This document shows, piece by piece, positions 44,501 to 56,218 of a stretch of 64,000 nt of DNA (the first letter of the stretch is position 1; every line of letters starts with the position of its first letter). Below the pieces are notes generated by a model, which saw nothing but the letters and a program-made list of their open reading frames with translations, was not told the DNA's origin and did no database searches. The stretch comes from Allodiplogaster sudhausi (taxonomy: Eukaryota > Nematoda > Chromadorea > Rhabditida > Diplogasteridae): assembly GCA_945643635.1 (NCBI GenBank), contig CALZFC010000006.1, positions 9,328,501 through 9,392,500 on the forward strand, read 5' to 3'. The translations under genes were made by a program, and so were the position numbers.

Positions 44501-46328
44501 AGCCGAACATCAATCTCAAGAGGGACGAGTTTCTATCTTTAATGCCAATTACCAATTACATCCAAGTAATCATCCAATTAAATGCCTTTCGAACCAAGTC
44601 TTTAAAAAAGTTGACTCTGAAAATACTATGTACGATACATACATAATATGTTGATTCAGGAAACCTCCAGCCGACGTTGACCGGGTCAATGTAGGAGAAG
44701 CCACCAGCTATGACGCTGGCCATGACAATGCCGACGGTGATCATGAACTGGAAGGAGGTCAGCAGCCGGCCGCGGATGTGGAGGGGCGCGCACTCGCACA
44801 CGTACACCGGCACTGCCATCGAGCAGAAACCTAAGTGGCGAAAAAGAATGTGCACATGCATTACTTTCATTAATTCGTACTTCTCTGATTGTGAGAATAT
44901 ACATATCTGTATGTTGCGCAAACGGCAAAAAATATACATGCATACATAGTATATACATACATATGTATGTTGCGAAAACGGCATGAAAACATTTCAGTAA
45001 AAATTTTAGTATTTTAAAGAGGATCTAACAGTGTTGAGCCACATTGTGTCGAGTTCAAGTTGCTTTCGAAGTTACATACATATAGATAAACTTATACCGA
45101 TGGCGATGCCGAGAAGAATGCGCCCGATGAGCAGAGTGACCTTCTCGGGCGCCACGCCGCAGAGGCAGCCGCCGAGGGAGAAGAGGATGGCCGAGAAGAT
45201 GATAACCTGACATGCTTTGGTCAAGGTTTCAGCTCTATTCGAATAATGTGAAACCAAGCAGCCCCAGATCCCTTTGGTGCTACAAATTTCGCCCTGTTAA
45301 ATATAATAGGTAAGTATGTACTATGTAGCGACTATCTAAATATGGTATTATTTTCTTCCCAGCGCAAGAGTCAATCGAAGGCATAGTTACGGATATCGCC
45401 TTGTTGGGTGGACGCGGCTAGTCGAATCTGCATTACTTATTTTCTCCTTTGAATTTGACATCAAACATAGAAATTAAGGTATGCAACTGCTTACTAATTG
45501 CGAGCACCGACCTTTCGCCGTCCAAATCTGTCTGATGCATCGCCAGAAAGAAGGGCGCCAATCGCTGCCATTCCTTCAATCAGCAACGGAAATTAGGTAT
45601 GTATTAATCAGGCATTGCATAAGCAGTAGGTGCAAGAGGGAGACAAATTTAAAACATATCATATAGTATTTTTTCAGCAAGCAACTGAAGAGGCAGAATC
45701 AGAGAAGATAAAAGAGAGTAAAACGCGATAATTAAGCGATAACTAAAACTCACAATAATTTGCGAGAGAAAAGTTGCATATGTAGTGTGTAAAAATGTTT
45801 TCTATCGGTAGGGATAAGTACTCGTAAATATCCAAACCAGGCGTGATGGCAATGATGACCTCCTGCCATAGCGTTGTCATCCCCTTCATGTCTGGGTCTT
45901 GTGGCACGAAGAGCATCCCAGAAGAGACAATTCCAGTGTCATAACTTAAGAAAAATGCGAATATACACGTTATAACTTGAATTGTAGTCAATCAAAAATC
46001 AAAGCTCAAAAGTAACTTTTTAGTATATTATAAATAGATAGTATTGTTGAAGTATACTTGAACGAAAGAAACCCGAAAAGGAATCCACCGATGACGGCCG
46101 AGAAGGCGAGAGCGTAGACGAAGAACGAGGCGCGCGGCTCAGTCGACGGTCGAGGGATGCCGCTTCCGCCGTCGGCGGCATTCCCAGCAACCTCAATAGA
46201 TTTTCGAAGATGGACAGCTGCTCAAGCTAAAGCTAGAGAAAGAGAGGGGGGGCGAGAGAGAAATTCGCCAAAAAACTGAACAAAGAAAATATCTTTAAAA
46301 GAAGACTAACCAATGTTACAGCGACCAT
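41543..46328 (-). CDS. hmit-1: HMIT/SLC2A13-like proton-myo-inositol cotransporter, copy 1
   Basis: Minus-strand exons: 46328-46311 (MVAVTL), about 46220-46073, 45944-45838, 45573-45512, 45206-45098, 44830-44665, 44514-44400, 44261-44156, 44099-43988, 43936-43857, 43646-43442, 43315-43251, 43179-43085, 43003-42928, 42747-42443, 41650-41543 (TAA). It is a 12-TM sugar-transporter-family protein: [41 protein letters not shown] and [10 protein letters not shown]. The large extracellular loop between TM9 and TM10 with CDSC..NCGFC is a hallmark of HMIT (SLC2A13), which imports myo-inositol with protons. From YDTG to the stop all phases close. At the 5' end exon 2 is 5 nt longer than in copy 2 (CAGCTGT vs CT), so it does not join exon 1 in frame. 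The copy may be N-terminally broken or use another first exon. Confidence 0.8.
41683..42273. mobile_element. ~591-bp TIR element (MITE-like) carrying an SL1 leader sequence
   Basis: The ends 41683-41703 and 42253-42273 are perfect 21-bp inverted repeats (GTGGTGCTATTAATCTAGGA..). A subterminal inverted pair lies at 41719-41729 and 42197-42207 (GTTGAGTTCAA). The insertion is in the last intron of HMIT copy 1. The matching intron of copy 2 (about 50320-50340) lacks it, reading CAGACCTGTCAGCACATACT. The flanks show a possible 3-4-bp target duplication (CTGT/TGT). No transposase frame is present, so it is non-autonomous. Confidence 0.82.
42127..42148 (+). ncRNA. Exact SL1 spliced-leader sequence (SL RNA gene, pseudogene or captured leader)
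   Basis: The 22 bases equal the canonical nematode SL1 leader in full (ending ACCCAAGTTTGAG) and are followed by GTAGCTG, so a splice donor GAG|GT is present. Downstream I see no convincing Sm-site (AATTTTTGG-like) or the expected hairpins before the element ends. There is no 5S rRNA gene nearby, where SL1 genes often sit. A functional SL RNA gene is therefore not established. It could be a diverged SL RNA copy or the leader of a reverse-transcribed trans-spliced RNA. Confidence 0.75.
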
Positions 46329-46620
46329 TTACTGGTGATAATGCGAGAGTCTCAGAGCATTCGATTAATCAGCCGTTGCAATTTCCTCTTCAATATTGTT
46401 TAATCGCAAAAGGTGAACTATGTACATAACAGTGTATCGACAGAAGAGGGAATGGCTTACTATTTTTTTTAAATCAAGAACATGCATAGATAAAAATAAA
46501 TCTTCAGATATGACATAAAAATTAGATGTTAATGAAATATTGTCAAAGAAAGAAATATGGAGTTTGGAGGAGAACAACTTTCCTTTCACTTTCTGTCTGT
46601 GATCTGCCGCGAAGTACAAC

Positions 46621-46663
<43 letters not shown>

Positions 46664-49340
46664 CTCACTCTCTCTCTCTCTCTCGCTTTCTCTCCCAATC
46701 TCTCAATATCTCTCCAGCTCTCTCAGTTATTCTCTCTCTATATATTTCTCTATACTTCTCTCTGGGATAGAGAAATATAGAGATGCCATCTCTCATTCTT
46801 TGTCGCAACTTTCTTTGTGGTTGCGAACAGTTATTGGCGATTAACCGGATGAATCATTATTACCTATTGGAGAGGGGTATATTTGGAGAGAGGTACATGT
46901 TATTGTCGGTTTGGAGAAGGGAGGGAGTCATTACTGCCAATTGGCAATTAGTTGTTTAGGTGTAATCAGTTTCCCCACTTGTAAAACGTTTATATATGAA
47001 TATTGGATAATTAAAATTGCACAACCATAATATATAAATTGAAAGCACAACAATTATTGTCAGAGAACATTGCGCATTTAGGGTTGTATGTTTTGTTATA
47101 GATATTTGCGATGAATGAGAGGAGAGCAGACTAGAGAGGTCGAACGGATGGGGAAGACGCAATGACCATGAGAAAAGAAAGAGAATTTGACGAGGATCTG
47201 GACTGGGCGTCGCGTTTCTTTTGTAATATCATGTGATTAAACGCGAGAAAGAAGAACGAGACAGCCATTTATACAGGAAAACGTTTAGAGACCAACCAAC
47301 TGATTCGAACAGGTTGCTTATTAAATTTGAAATTCGCAATATTTTCATTCTATTCAGGCACTTTTCTATTCTATTCTTCAACGTATGTGTGATCCTTGTC
47401 AATCTGGCGTCTTCGAGCGAAGGCGACTGGGGGGATTTCTTCGTCCTCAATGGCGCGGGCCTTTGCGAAGAGCATTCCATATCATCCTCCGTCTTTCACC
47501 AGCTGTACATATAGCGGCCGCTTTGGCACGCGGCCGCTATAGCCGCTATAGCATAGACCCCTGGCCGCTGAGCGGTACTGTACATACATACATGAGTTAT
47601 ATCTGAGGCGTGTGTTCCCGATGATTAGAATAAATTTCATTAATTTTATTTGTCATATCTCAATTAGTTGTTTCCCCACGACATTTATCTCTGCCAGACG
47701 GAGTCTGTTGCAGGGAGAAGAGAAAGAGAGAGAGAGAGGGAGATGAGAGAAAGATAGAGAAATAAAGAGAAAGAAGACGGAGAGAAATAAAGAAAAAAGT
47801 AAAAGAAGACGAAGAAGGAGAGAGAGAGAGGGAGAGAGAGAGAAAAAGAAAAATGTCCTTTCGTCGGATCCAAAGGCCTCGTAATTTCAAACTGATCGAG
47901 AAAGAGCACTTCTCTATAGTGAAGTGAGAGGGATCATAGACGAAAAGTAAGCTGAAAAATAGAGGTAAAAGGTGAAAGAGATTCAGAAAGAATAAGAAGG
48001 TATGAATTAGGCGAGAGTGCCAATCGAAGAGAGCGATCGCTTCATAAATTGTTGATTATACTCCTACTCGTCTCTGATACTCTCTTCACTTCCTCGGCTG
48101 ACCTCAAACAATAGTTGCAGGAGGAAAGAGGCAAAGAGAGAGAGAAAAAAGAGAGAGAAAGAGAGAGAGAGAGGAAACATGGAGAAACATGGAAAGAGCG
48201 AGAGACATATGTCAATAAACTTTGTTCAATTTTCATCTTCATTAGAAGAAGGTTGTAGAAGGAGAGGCACGGCAGAGAATGAGCAGCAGAATTTGAGAGG
48301 TGGAGTGAGAGAGAGAAACAGAGAAACAGAGAGAGAGAGCGAGAGAGAGAGAGAGAGGTAGAGAGAGAGAAAGAGAAAGAGAGAAAGGAGAGAGGTACAT
48401 ATGTACAGAGAGATGGCCTACATTTGGCTGTTTGTTGGATGAGACACAGCCATCAATTTGAAGGCTACAAGGCGTTCAAATGTTACAAGACAACGCCCTA
48501 TCTTTATCATGACAAGACGGCAGCGATATGTCAAGTACTCTTTTGCTCTCTCTCTCTCCTCCCTCTGAAGCTCTCTTTCTTTCTTTCTCTCTCCCTCTCT
48601 TTCTTTTTCTCTCTCTCTCTTTCTCTTTCCCTCATTTTCTCAACCTCTTCAAGTGCCTGCCATATGCTAAGAAATACCGTGATGAAAGTAAATAAGTGTT
48701 GTTTTTCGTCAAACAATGACTCGTTGTTTACGGTCAGCATAAAACCATTTCGTTGAGTAATGCGGCAAACCGCTGCATAAGAAGAGCTAAAAGTCATCAA
48801 ATGATCAGAGCAGTGAAAACAGCACCAAATATTGTCTGCACAAACTCTTTTCTTAAAGCGTGTAGGCAGAAAATTTAAAACAATCAACTACCGTTGTAAT
48901 CTGTCGTTTTGTCGGGGGGAAACTCGGTCTCGGAGGAATGCAACTGAATCTTGCAAAAAATCAGCCGAGGTTCTCTTCCGAGGACGTTAGCCACCCAGTT
49001 CGCACTTGTGAATGCGTTTCTGCAGAATGGATTGCAAACATTCAGTTATCTAGAGCAACCCGGAAGTAGAATTAAAAGGCAACTGTCACAGTATGGCCAA
49101 ACATAGTTTGCATTATTCTCACCATTAGTTTAACTGAAAGAAGGTATCTCATATCTGCATGATCTCTCTCCTCTCCGCCATGTTATTCCGTTGAGGTAAA
49201 AATCGACGCTCATTGTCAGCCAAAGACCTCGGATTATGGAAGAGACGGCGCGGAGAGAGCATAAAGAGAGTGTGTTTTGTGGAGGATTATACATTTTCAG
49301 CTCCGTTGCATTCCGTCGCCGTGCTCTCAACCGAAAACAC
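46329..49340. repeat. Spacer downstream-duplicated with HMIT genes, rich in TC/GA tracts
   Basis: Segments about 46550-47400 resemble 55170-55890, and about 48420-49340 resemble 60030-60720 (shared CATCAATTTGAAGGCTACAAGG / CATCAATTCGAAGGCTACAAGG and GTGTGTTTTG.GGAGGATTA). The spacers were therefore duplicated along with the transporter genes. TC or GA tracts lie at about 46624-46700, 47717-47850, 48130-48175, 48301-48390 and 48545-48640. No protein gene was seen. Confidence 0.6.
47510..47541. repeat. GC-rich hairpin with two NotI-type sites
   Basis: 47510-47521 (TATAGCGGCCGC) is the exact reverse complement of 47530-47541, with an 8-nt loop. It stands out in AT-rich surroundings. Confidence 0.9.
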
Positions 49341-50191
49341 AACAGATTACTACGGCGGCTGATTTGATTATTGGCGAGAAATCATTATTAATTTTTTAAA
49401 TAAAAATGTCCTCATGCGCTTTAGTGCCGCAGTGTCTTCTTAAAATGAAACAAAATAGGTTTCATCACAATCAGAAATGTGTGTCTCGTCAAAATATCTG
49501 ATGGGCATCAATCAAATCGAATCTTTATAAGGATCATAATTAAATACATTTCTATATGATATGAACATTTTGCACATCGTGCGAACGTTGCAAGCAACTG
49601 ACGCTAGTAGGTTTCCGTCCCGGGCATTTTGTACTGAGTTTCCTAGTTCAAATTATAAGTCCTCCAAGGGCGCCGTAACATTTTGCTTCGTGGTTTCTAA
49701 ATAGCGTTACATAGCTCTTATTGTTAGTTCGTCGTTCTTAGAGCTGAGTAGAATGAACTATAGTCTGTATAACCGCTGAAGGCCGATATACCCCTTGAAA
49801 TAAAAGTAGACAAAACATAAAGTTACAATAAGAATTATCTGACAAAACCGAAAAAAAACAGAATTACTAATACTACTTGTAATTTCTCTACTTTAATTCG
49901 ACCCCTGGCTGGAAACTAAATTGACGGTGTTTCTAGAACCGACAAAACAAAAATGATTAATTCACAATGTATGCAAATATGTAAATGATGCGTTCAGGAA
50001 AATTGGAATAAAAAAGAGAGAGAGTCAAGGCCTTTGGAATAAAGAAACTATAGAAAGACAAGATTAAGTGCTGCAAACTATAAATTGGAGGAGAGACATG
50101 CTTCGTCTAAGAGTCTTCCTTTTTTAGATTGTTCAACTTCTATTGTACTGATGAGACAAACTCGCGCTTGCAATTAATATGTTTCAATTAG
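49341..50191. other. AT-rich spacer 3' of HMIT copy 2
   Basis: No gene was seen. The part from about 49970 to 50180 is similar to about 55975-56170 next to copy 3, again showing that flanking DNA was included in the duplications. Confidence 0.5.
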
Positions 50192-53100
50192 TTAGTTAGC
50201 TGGTTGCTTAATTTCGTTGAGGGCGATTGCAGCTGCTGAGTCGGGCATCTTTGCTGCTTGACGTTTGCGCTGGCTCGCACTCATAAAGAGCCATTCGACC
50301 TACAAATAACACGCATATTCAAAAACAGACCTGTCAGCACATACTCTTTGTTTAACATTATCAGACAGCATTCTGTAACAGTCTCTCTCAAGATCACTAA
50401 CTGTGCATAAACAGTTAGGAGGTCATTAGCGGCAGCATGGAACTACGGCCGTTAGTCATGTTTGGCACTTGCTGGTGAGGTAACATAAAATGCAACCTCT
50501 TCGATGCTCTTTCCTTTCGTTTCAGGAACCATGAAGAAGGCGAAGATGAGTGCTAGAACTGTGCAGGTGGCGTAGATGAAGAATGCACCGGAAAAGGAAT
50601 GGAATCTCATTACCCTCTCGCAGTTTCTGTCTTCACCCAATAACCAACCATATTTAGTGACTGCCTGGGACAGCGAGAGAAAAGTCACTGAAACGATGAG
50701 ATTGAATATGCAGTTGCATGCAGTCGAAAGTGAACACCCCGTTGATCGCGCCCAGAGCGGGTAGAACTCTGCGTTCAGCGTCCACGGCATTGGCGCGTAG
50801 CCTGCAGATCAAAGTATAACGGCTTGTAGATCAAAAGTGGGAATCGATCACAGCTCTGAACATCTCTGACTGTGAATGGTATAATGCTTAACGAATATTG
50901 CATGAGGCAGCCTCTGTTTCTATACTCACATAATTGTTTAAGTTGTAAAACGAACCAATCGAGAACCATCCCAGGTAGATGACCATTATGATGATCGGAA
51001 CGAAGGTGTAGTTTGTTTCGCAAGACTTGTCCTAATTAAGATGAATTATTCAAAAAAAAAATGAATTTATGATAAAAGCAGTACAAAAATAGATGCATAG
51101 AGTGACCTGCCACGCGAAGTTCTCTTCTCTCATTGTCAGCTGGTCGACAGAGCAGGGGCCACCCGCAGAGTATGATCTTTCTTGCCCATCAAAGCTTAGA
51201 CAAATACCTGCAGACAAAAATAGTTCTGTCTGTCACTAGAGAAGGAATTGGGAATTCCTACTCTGAACTAAGAAAAGAGATGCTCACCAGTTTTGGTACC
51301 TTTGAGCTGGCAGAAACCGCAATTTTCGTCGGTGACGCAGCTGTCGCAGTTACTGCATTGATTTTACTTATAACATTAAAAAAACCTATTTGTTAGTTCC
51401 AAAGGTTATGGTGTATCCTTCTCAGAATTCACTAATGATTGTTTATCGAAAGACACTAAAAACGGAGCGGGAGTGCAATGGAAGGACATCAACCAGAATT
51501 GCCTGCAGTACGCCGGCTCGCTGAAGTTGGCGTAGCCGTCGTGGAAGACGGTGGCAGAGTCATTGTGGATGAGTATGAAGGTGGCTGCCATGGCCAGCAG
51601 CGACAAGATCACGCCAACCATCGACACGAGCAACAGTTGGCGGCGGCCGACGCGCTCGGCCAGCGAAAGCGGAAGCAGAGTGAAGAGGCAGTTCACGGCT
51701 GCAGTCAGTATCATTCCACTCTTTCTCATGGTCAGACTGTTTATTCGCTTGTCAGGCCTATGAGGTGATAGAATGCACGGGGATCTGACATGGAAGTAGC
51801 CGATCGATTCTCACCGGTGATTTCGGTGATTAGGCAGAACATCATTAGAGCTAGTTACTGTTACTGGCAAGCAATCGCTGCGCTGCATTCATTTATTGTT
51901 ATAACTGTTATTTAGATGAACCGAACCTGCAGGCCCGCACGAGATCCAAATGGCCGTAGTCTCGTCAGTCACTCCGGCTGATCGGATTATCGTGCCCGTG
52001 TAGTACCTTCATATATGTACATTCATACATTCATATGCCAGTAAGAGTCAAGGGCAACATCTTCACGTACACAATGGTGTTGACACCCGACAGCTGCTGG
52101 AAGGTTTGGAGGGCGCATCCGATTATCACCGCCTTCAGCACGTGTGGAGTACGGAGGATGCGGAGAAGGACATTACCGGATTCTGAGGGAGAAGAAAGTA
52201 AATGGCTTGGCTGACCTGAGATGGATGAAAAAACGAAGATGACCATTCTGCTCCGCTTTCGCTTTCTTCTCCTGCTCGTTGACAAATGCGATTTCGGCCA
52301 TTTCGTATTCTGTCCATGCTGCGTCTCCGCTGTAGATTCGGTCGAGGACCTGAGAGGAAGCGAGAAAGGAATGAGGAAAAATAACTATGCGAACGGGAAT
52401 ATAAAATATGAAGACAAGAGAGCGATAAAATGAAAACAGAGATCGTTGGAAAGAGAATAGATTGCGAAGAAGAGAAATGCGACTTTGCGCGCAGTTTCTT
52501 CATCGCCCCTTGCAAAGAGAAAGCGAGGGCTCTCGGGAAGGAAGTAGAAAGCAATCAACTGAAGAAGAGCGGGCACAGCCGCGAAGCCGAACATCAATCT
52601 CAAGAGGGACGAGTTTCTATCTTTAATGCCAAATATCAACTACATCCAAGTAATCATCCAATTAGATTCTTTTCTAAGGAATGATCAACCACATACATAC
52701 GTAAATACATATTTAAAATAAAAAAAGTTGGCTCTGTAAATACTATCACATATGTATGTAGATTCAGGAAAAGATGCCTCCAGCCGACGTTGACCGGGTC
52801 AATGTAGGAGAAGCCACCAGAAATGACGCTGGCCATGACAATGCCCACGGTGATCATGAACTGGAAGGAGGTCAGCAGCCGGCCCCGAATGTGGAGGGGC
52901 GCGCACTCACACACGTACACCGGCACTGCCATCGTGCAGAAACCTAAGTAAGCGGTGAAAAAATTTGCTCATGGTATTACTTTAATTAATTCGTACTTCT
53001 TTAAAAGTATCACTTCACATTCCTAATTCAGTGAGGCAAATTTTCAGTATATGTATGTACGTAGCGAAAACGGCATAAAAACATTTTATTAAAATTTTTT

Positions 53101-54956
53101 AGTGTAGAACAGTGTAGAGCCACTCTGTGTCTAGTTCTGGTTTTAAGTTGCTTTGGAAGCTACATTTTTTCATGTACGTTCATTTGAGCACATTTAAATT
53201 CATATACATATAAGTATTTAAGTAATATTTATATTTATATATGTATGTAGATAAAGTGATACCGATAGCGATGCCGAGAAGAATTCGCCCGATGAGCAGA
53301 GTGACCTTCTCTGGCGCCACTCCGCAGAGGCAGCCGCCGAGGGAGAAGAGGATGGCCGAGAAGATGATAACCTGACATGCTTTGGTCAAGGTTTCAGCTC
53401 TATTCGAATAATGTGAAACCAAGCAGCCCCAGATCCCTTTGGTGCTACAAATTTCGCCCTGTTAAATATAATAGGTAAGTATGTACTATGTAGCGACTAT
53501 CTAAATATGGTATTATTTTCTTCCCAGCTCAAGAGTCAATCGAAGGCATAGTTACGGATATCGCCTTGTTGGGTGGACGCGGCTAGTCGAATCTGCATTA
53601 CTTATTTTCTCCTTTGAATTTGACATCAAACATAGAAATTAAGGTATGCAACTGCTAACAAATTGCGAGCACCGACCTTTCGCCGTCCAAATCTGTCTGA
53701 TGCATCGCCAGAAAGAAGGGCGCCAATCGCTGCCATTCCTTCAACCAGCAACGGATATTAGTTATTATTTAAGAATAGCATAAGTGGGTGGGTAGGTTGT
53801 GCAAGCGGAAGGCAAATTTAAAACGAATCATGTATTTTTTCCTACGCAAGCAAATGAAGTATGGCAGAATCAGAGAAGATAAATGAGAATAAAAACCGAT
53901 CTCTCTCTCTCTCTCTCTGGATCTCTCTATATCTCAATCTCTCCTTTCTCTCTCTCTAGCAAAGAAACCAATAACAAGGAGCAGTGATGTTGATATGAGC
54001 GTAAACGTGAGGCTAAAACTCGTGTTGACCTGCTTAGCCTCATGTCAGTACCCTGATGTTTAGCCTTAAAATATTGACACTTTACTACGGCGGCAGAGGT
54101 GGAACGGGCCCGGGCCAAAATGAATGCCGGCCCAAATTTCTAAGGCCCTGTAGGGCCGGTCCGGAATTACTCATGATCAACCGAACTCTTGCTGATCATG
54201 AGTAATTTTGAAGTTCTGGAGGCGTATTCCGCTTCAGAATTAAATAAATGAGAAGCCTTTTGAACGGGAAGTTAAAAGAACTGAGTTTCGCTAAGAAAAT
54301 GACGAATTAAAAATTGGAATTTGACATTTTTAAATAATCGGGCCGGCCAGGCCCAAATTTCGAGGGCCCGGGCCGGCCGGGCCCAAAATTCAAGGGCCCG
54401 AAATCTGAGGACCGGGCCGGGCCGAGATTCTGGGCCGTAAGGGCCGGTTGGGCCAGTTTCTACCTCTGATCCTAACCAGGCGTGATGGCAATGATGACCT
54501 CCTGCCATAGCGTTGTCATCCCCTTCATGTCGGGGTCTTGTGGCACAAAAAGCATCCCAGAAGAGACAATTCCAGTGTCATAACTTAAGAAAAATGAGAA
54601 TATCCGCGTTATAACCATAAATACATGCTAAAGTTAAAGTATATTTGAACGAAAGTAACCCGAAAAGGAATCCGCCGATGACGGCCGAGAAAGCGAGAGC
54701 GTAGACGAAAAAAGAGGCGCGTGGCTCGGTCGACGGTCGGGGGATGCCGCTTCCGCCGTTGCCGGCATTTCCAGCAATCTCAATAGATTTTCGACGATGG
54801 AGCTCAAGCTAAAGAGAGAGAGAGAGAGAGAGAGAATGAGAGAGAGAGAGAATGAGAGAGAGAGAGAGACAGAGGAACAGAGAAAGAGCAATTCGCTTAA
54901 AAACTGAACAAAGAAAATATCTTTAAAAGAAGACTAACCAATGTTACAGCGACCAT
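50192..54956 (-). CDS. hmit-1: HMIT/SLC2A13-like proton-myo-inositol cotransporter, copy 2 (intact)
   Basis: Sixteen minus-strand exons close in frame: 54956-54939, 54802-54660, 54583-54477, 53738-53677, 53371-53263, 52943-52778, 52598-52484, 52349-52244, 52182-52071, 52006-51927, 51698-51494, 51352-51288, 51207-51107, 51031-50956, 50801-50497, 50299-50192 (TAA). That is 1,878 nt, 625 aa, close to mammalian HMIT. Motifs: [61 protein letters not shown], the Cys loop [30 protein letters not shown] and [10 protein letters not shown]. It should sit in a plasma or organelle membrane and import myo-inositol with protons. Exon 52943-52778 ends AG|GC, so its intron would use a GC donor. Exon 50801-50497 contains a 20-residue in-frame insert between TM11 and TM12. 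Confidence 0.9.
53899..53960. repeat. TC microsatellite in intron of HMIT copy 2
   Basis: TC repeat in the same long intron that holds the hAT-like element. A GA run at about 54812-54870 lies just 5' of exon 2 of this copy. Confidence 0.8.
54094..54468. mobile_element. hAT-like MITE, ~375 bp, with GGGCC-rich ends
   Basis: The left end CAGAGGTGGAA and the right end (reverse complement CAGAGGTAGAAA) form imperfect TIRs with the CAGAGGTRG start common to hAT elements. Both subterminal regions repeat GGGCCGG motifs. An internal 15-bp inverted repeat AATTACTCATGATCA / TGATCATGAGTAATT flanks a 13-nt loop. No clear 8-bp target duplication was found. There is no coding capacity. Confidence 0.65.
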
Positions 54957-56218
54957 TTACTTTTGATAATGCGAGAGCCTCAGAGCATTCGATTTATCTC
55001 CCGTATCGCTTTCTTCTTTAATATTGAACCATTTGAAAGAGATGTTTTCGGAGTGACACTCGGTGTATCGATAGAAGAATGCAGTTAAATGAAGTTTTTT
55101 TTAAATAAAAAAAAACATGTCTTAGTAAAAATAAACCTTCATATATGATTAATGTAAAACTGTCAGAAAAAAATAAGGGAGTTTGGAGGAAAACATCTTT
55201 CATTTCACTTTATGTGATCTGCCTCGACGTACAACGCAAACGCAGTTCTCTCTCCCAATCTCTCAATACCACTACCGGTAACTCCCTCGTTCTCTCTGTA
55301 TATTTTTCAATTCCTAATTCTCTCTCTCTCTGAACAAATACTGCCTCTCATTCTTTCTCACAACTTTATTTGTGCTGGGAGCAGTTATTGTCGACTAACC
55401 GCGAGAATCATTATTATCATTACCTATTTGGAGAGAGGTACATGCTATTGTCGGTTTGCCAACTTGTCAATTAGTTGTTTAGGTGTAATCAGTTTTCCCA
55501 CTTGAAAAAAAAGATTATGTACAAATATTGGATAATTAAAATTGCACAACTATTATATACGAATAGAAAGCACAACAATTATTGTCACAGAACGTTGCGC
55601 GTTTAGAGTTGTTTGTTTATATATTTGCGATGAATGAGATGAGAGCAGACTAGAGATGTCGATCGGATGGGGGAAGGGCAGGAGAAAAGAACTTGAATTT
55701 GACGAAGATCTGGGCTGGGCGTTGCGTTTATTTTGTAATATCATGTGATTAAACGCGAGAAAGAAGATCAAGACGGCCATTTAAACACGAAATCTTTTAC
55801 AATTAGCGATCAACCTACTGATTCGAACAGTTTGCTAAGTAAATTGGAAATTCGCAATATTTTTATTCTATTCAGACACTTATACATTATATTCTTCAAC
55901 GTATGTATGTATATAAGACCAGAGCAAAATAATAAGACGCAAATATGTAGATCATATTGTTCAAGCGAAAGGATGATATGTAAATATGTAAATTATGCGT
56001 GCTGGAAAAAGAAGAAGAAGGAAAAAGAGAGAGAGTCAAAAGGTTTGGAGTGAAGAAACTATTGAAAAACATGATTAAGGGTTACAGACTAAAAATTGTA
56101 AGTGAGGTAAGCTTCGTCGAAGAATCTTTCATTTTCAGATTGCTCAATTTTTATTGAACTGATTGGACAAACTCGCACTTACAATTAGTATTTAACAACT
56201 AGTTAGTTAGGTGATTAA
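54957..56218. other. Spacer between HMIT copies 2 and 3
   Basis: Homologous to the spacer 5' of copy 1 (46.3-47.4 kb), including GGAGAGAGGTACATG and GTTTAGGTGTAATCAGTTT blocks, but with shorter TC tracts. No gene was seen. Confidence 0.6.
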
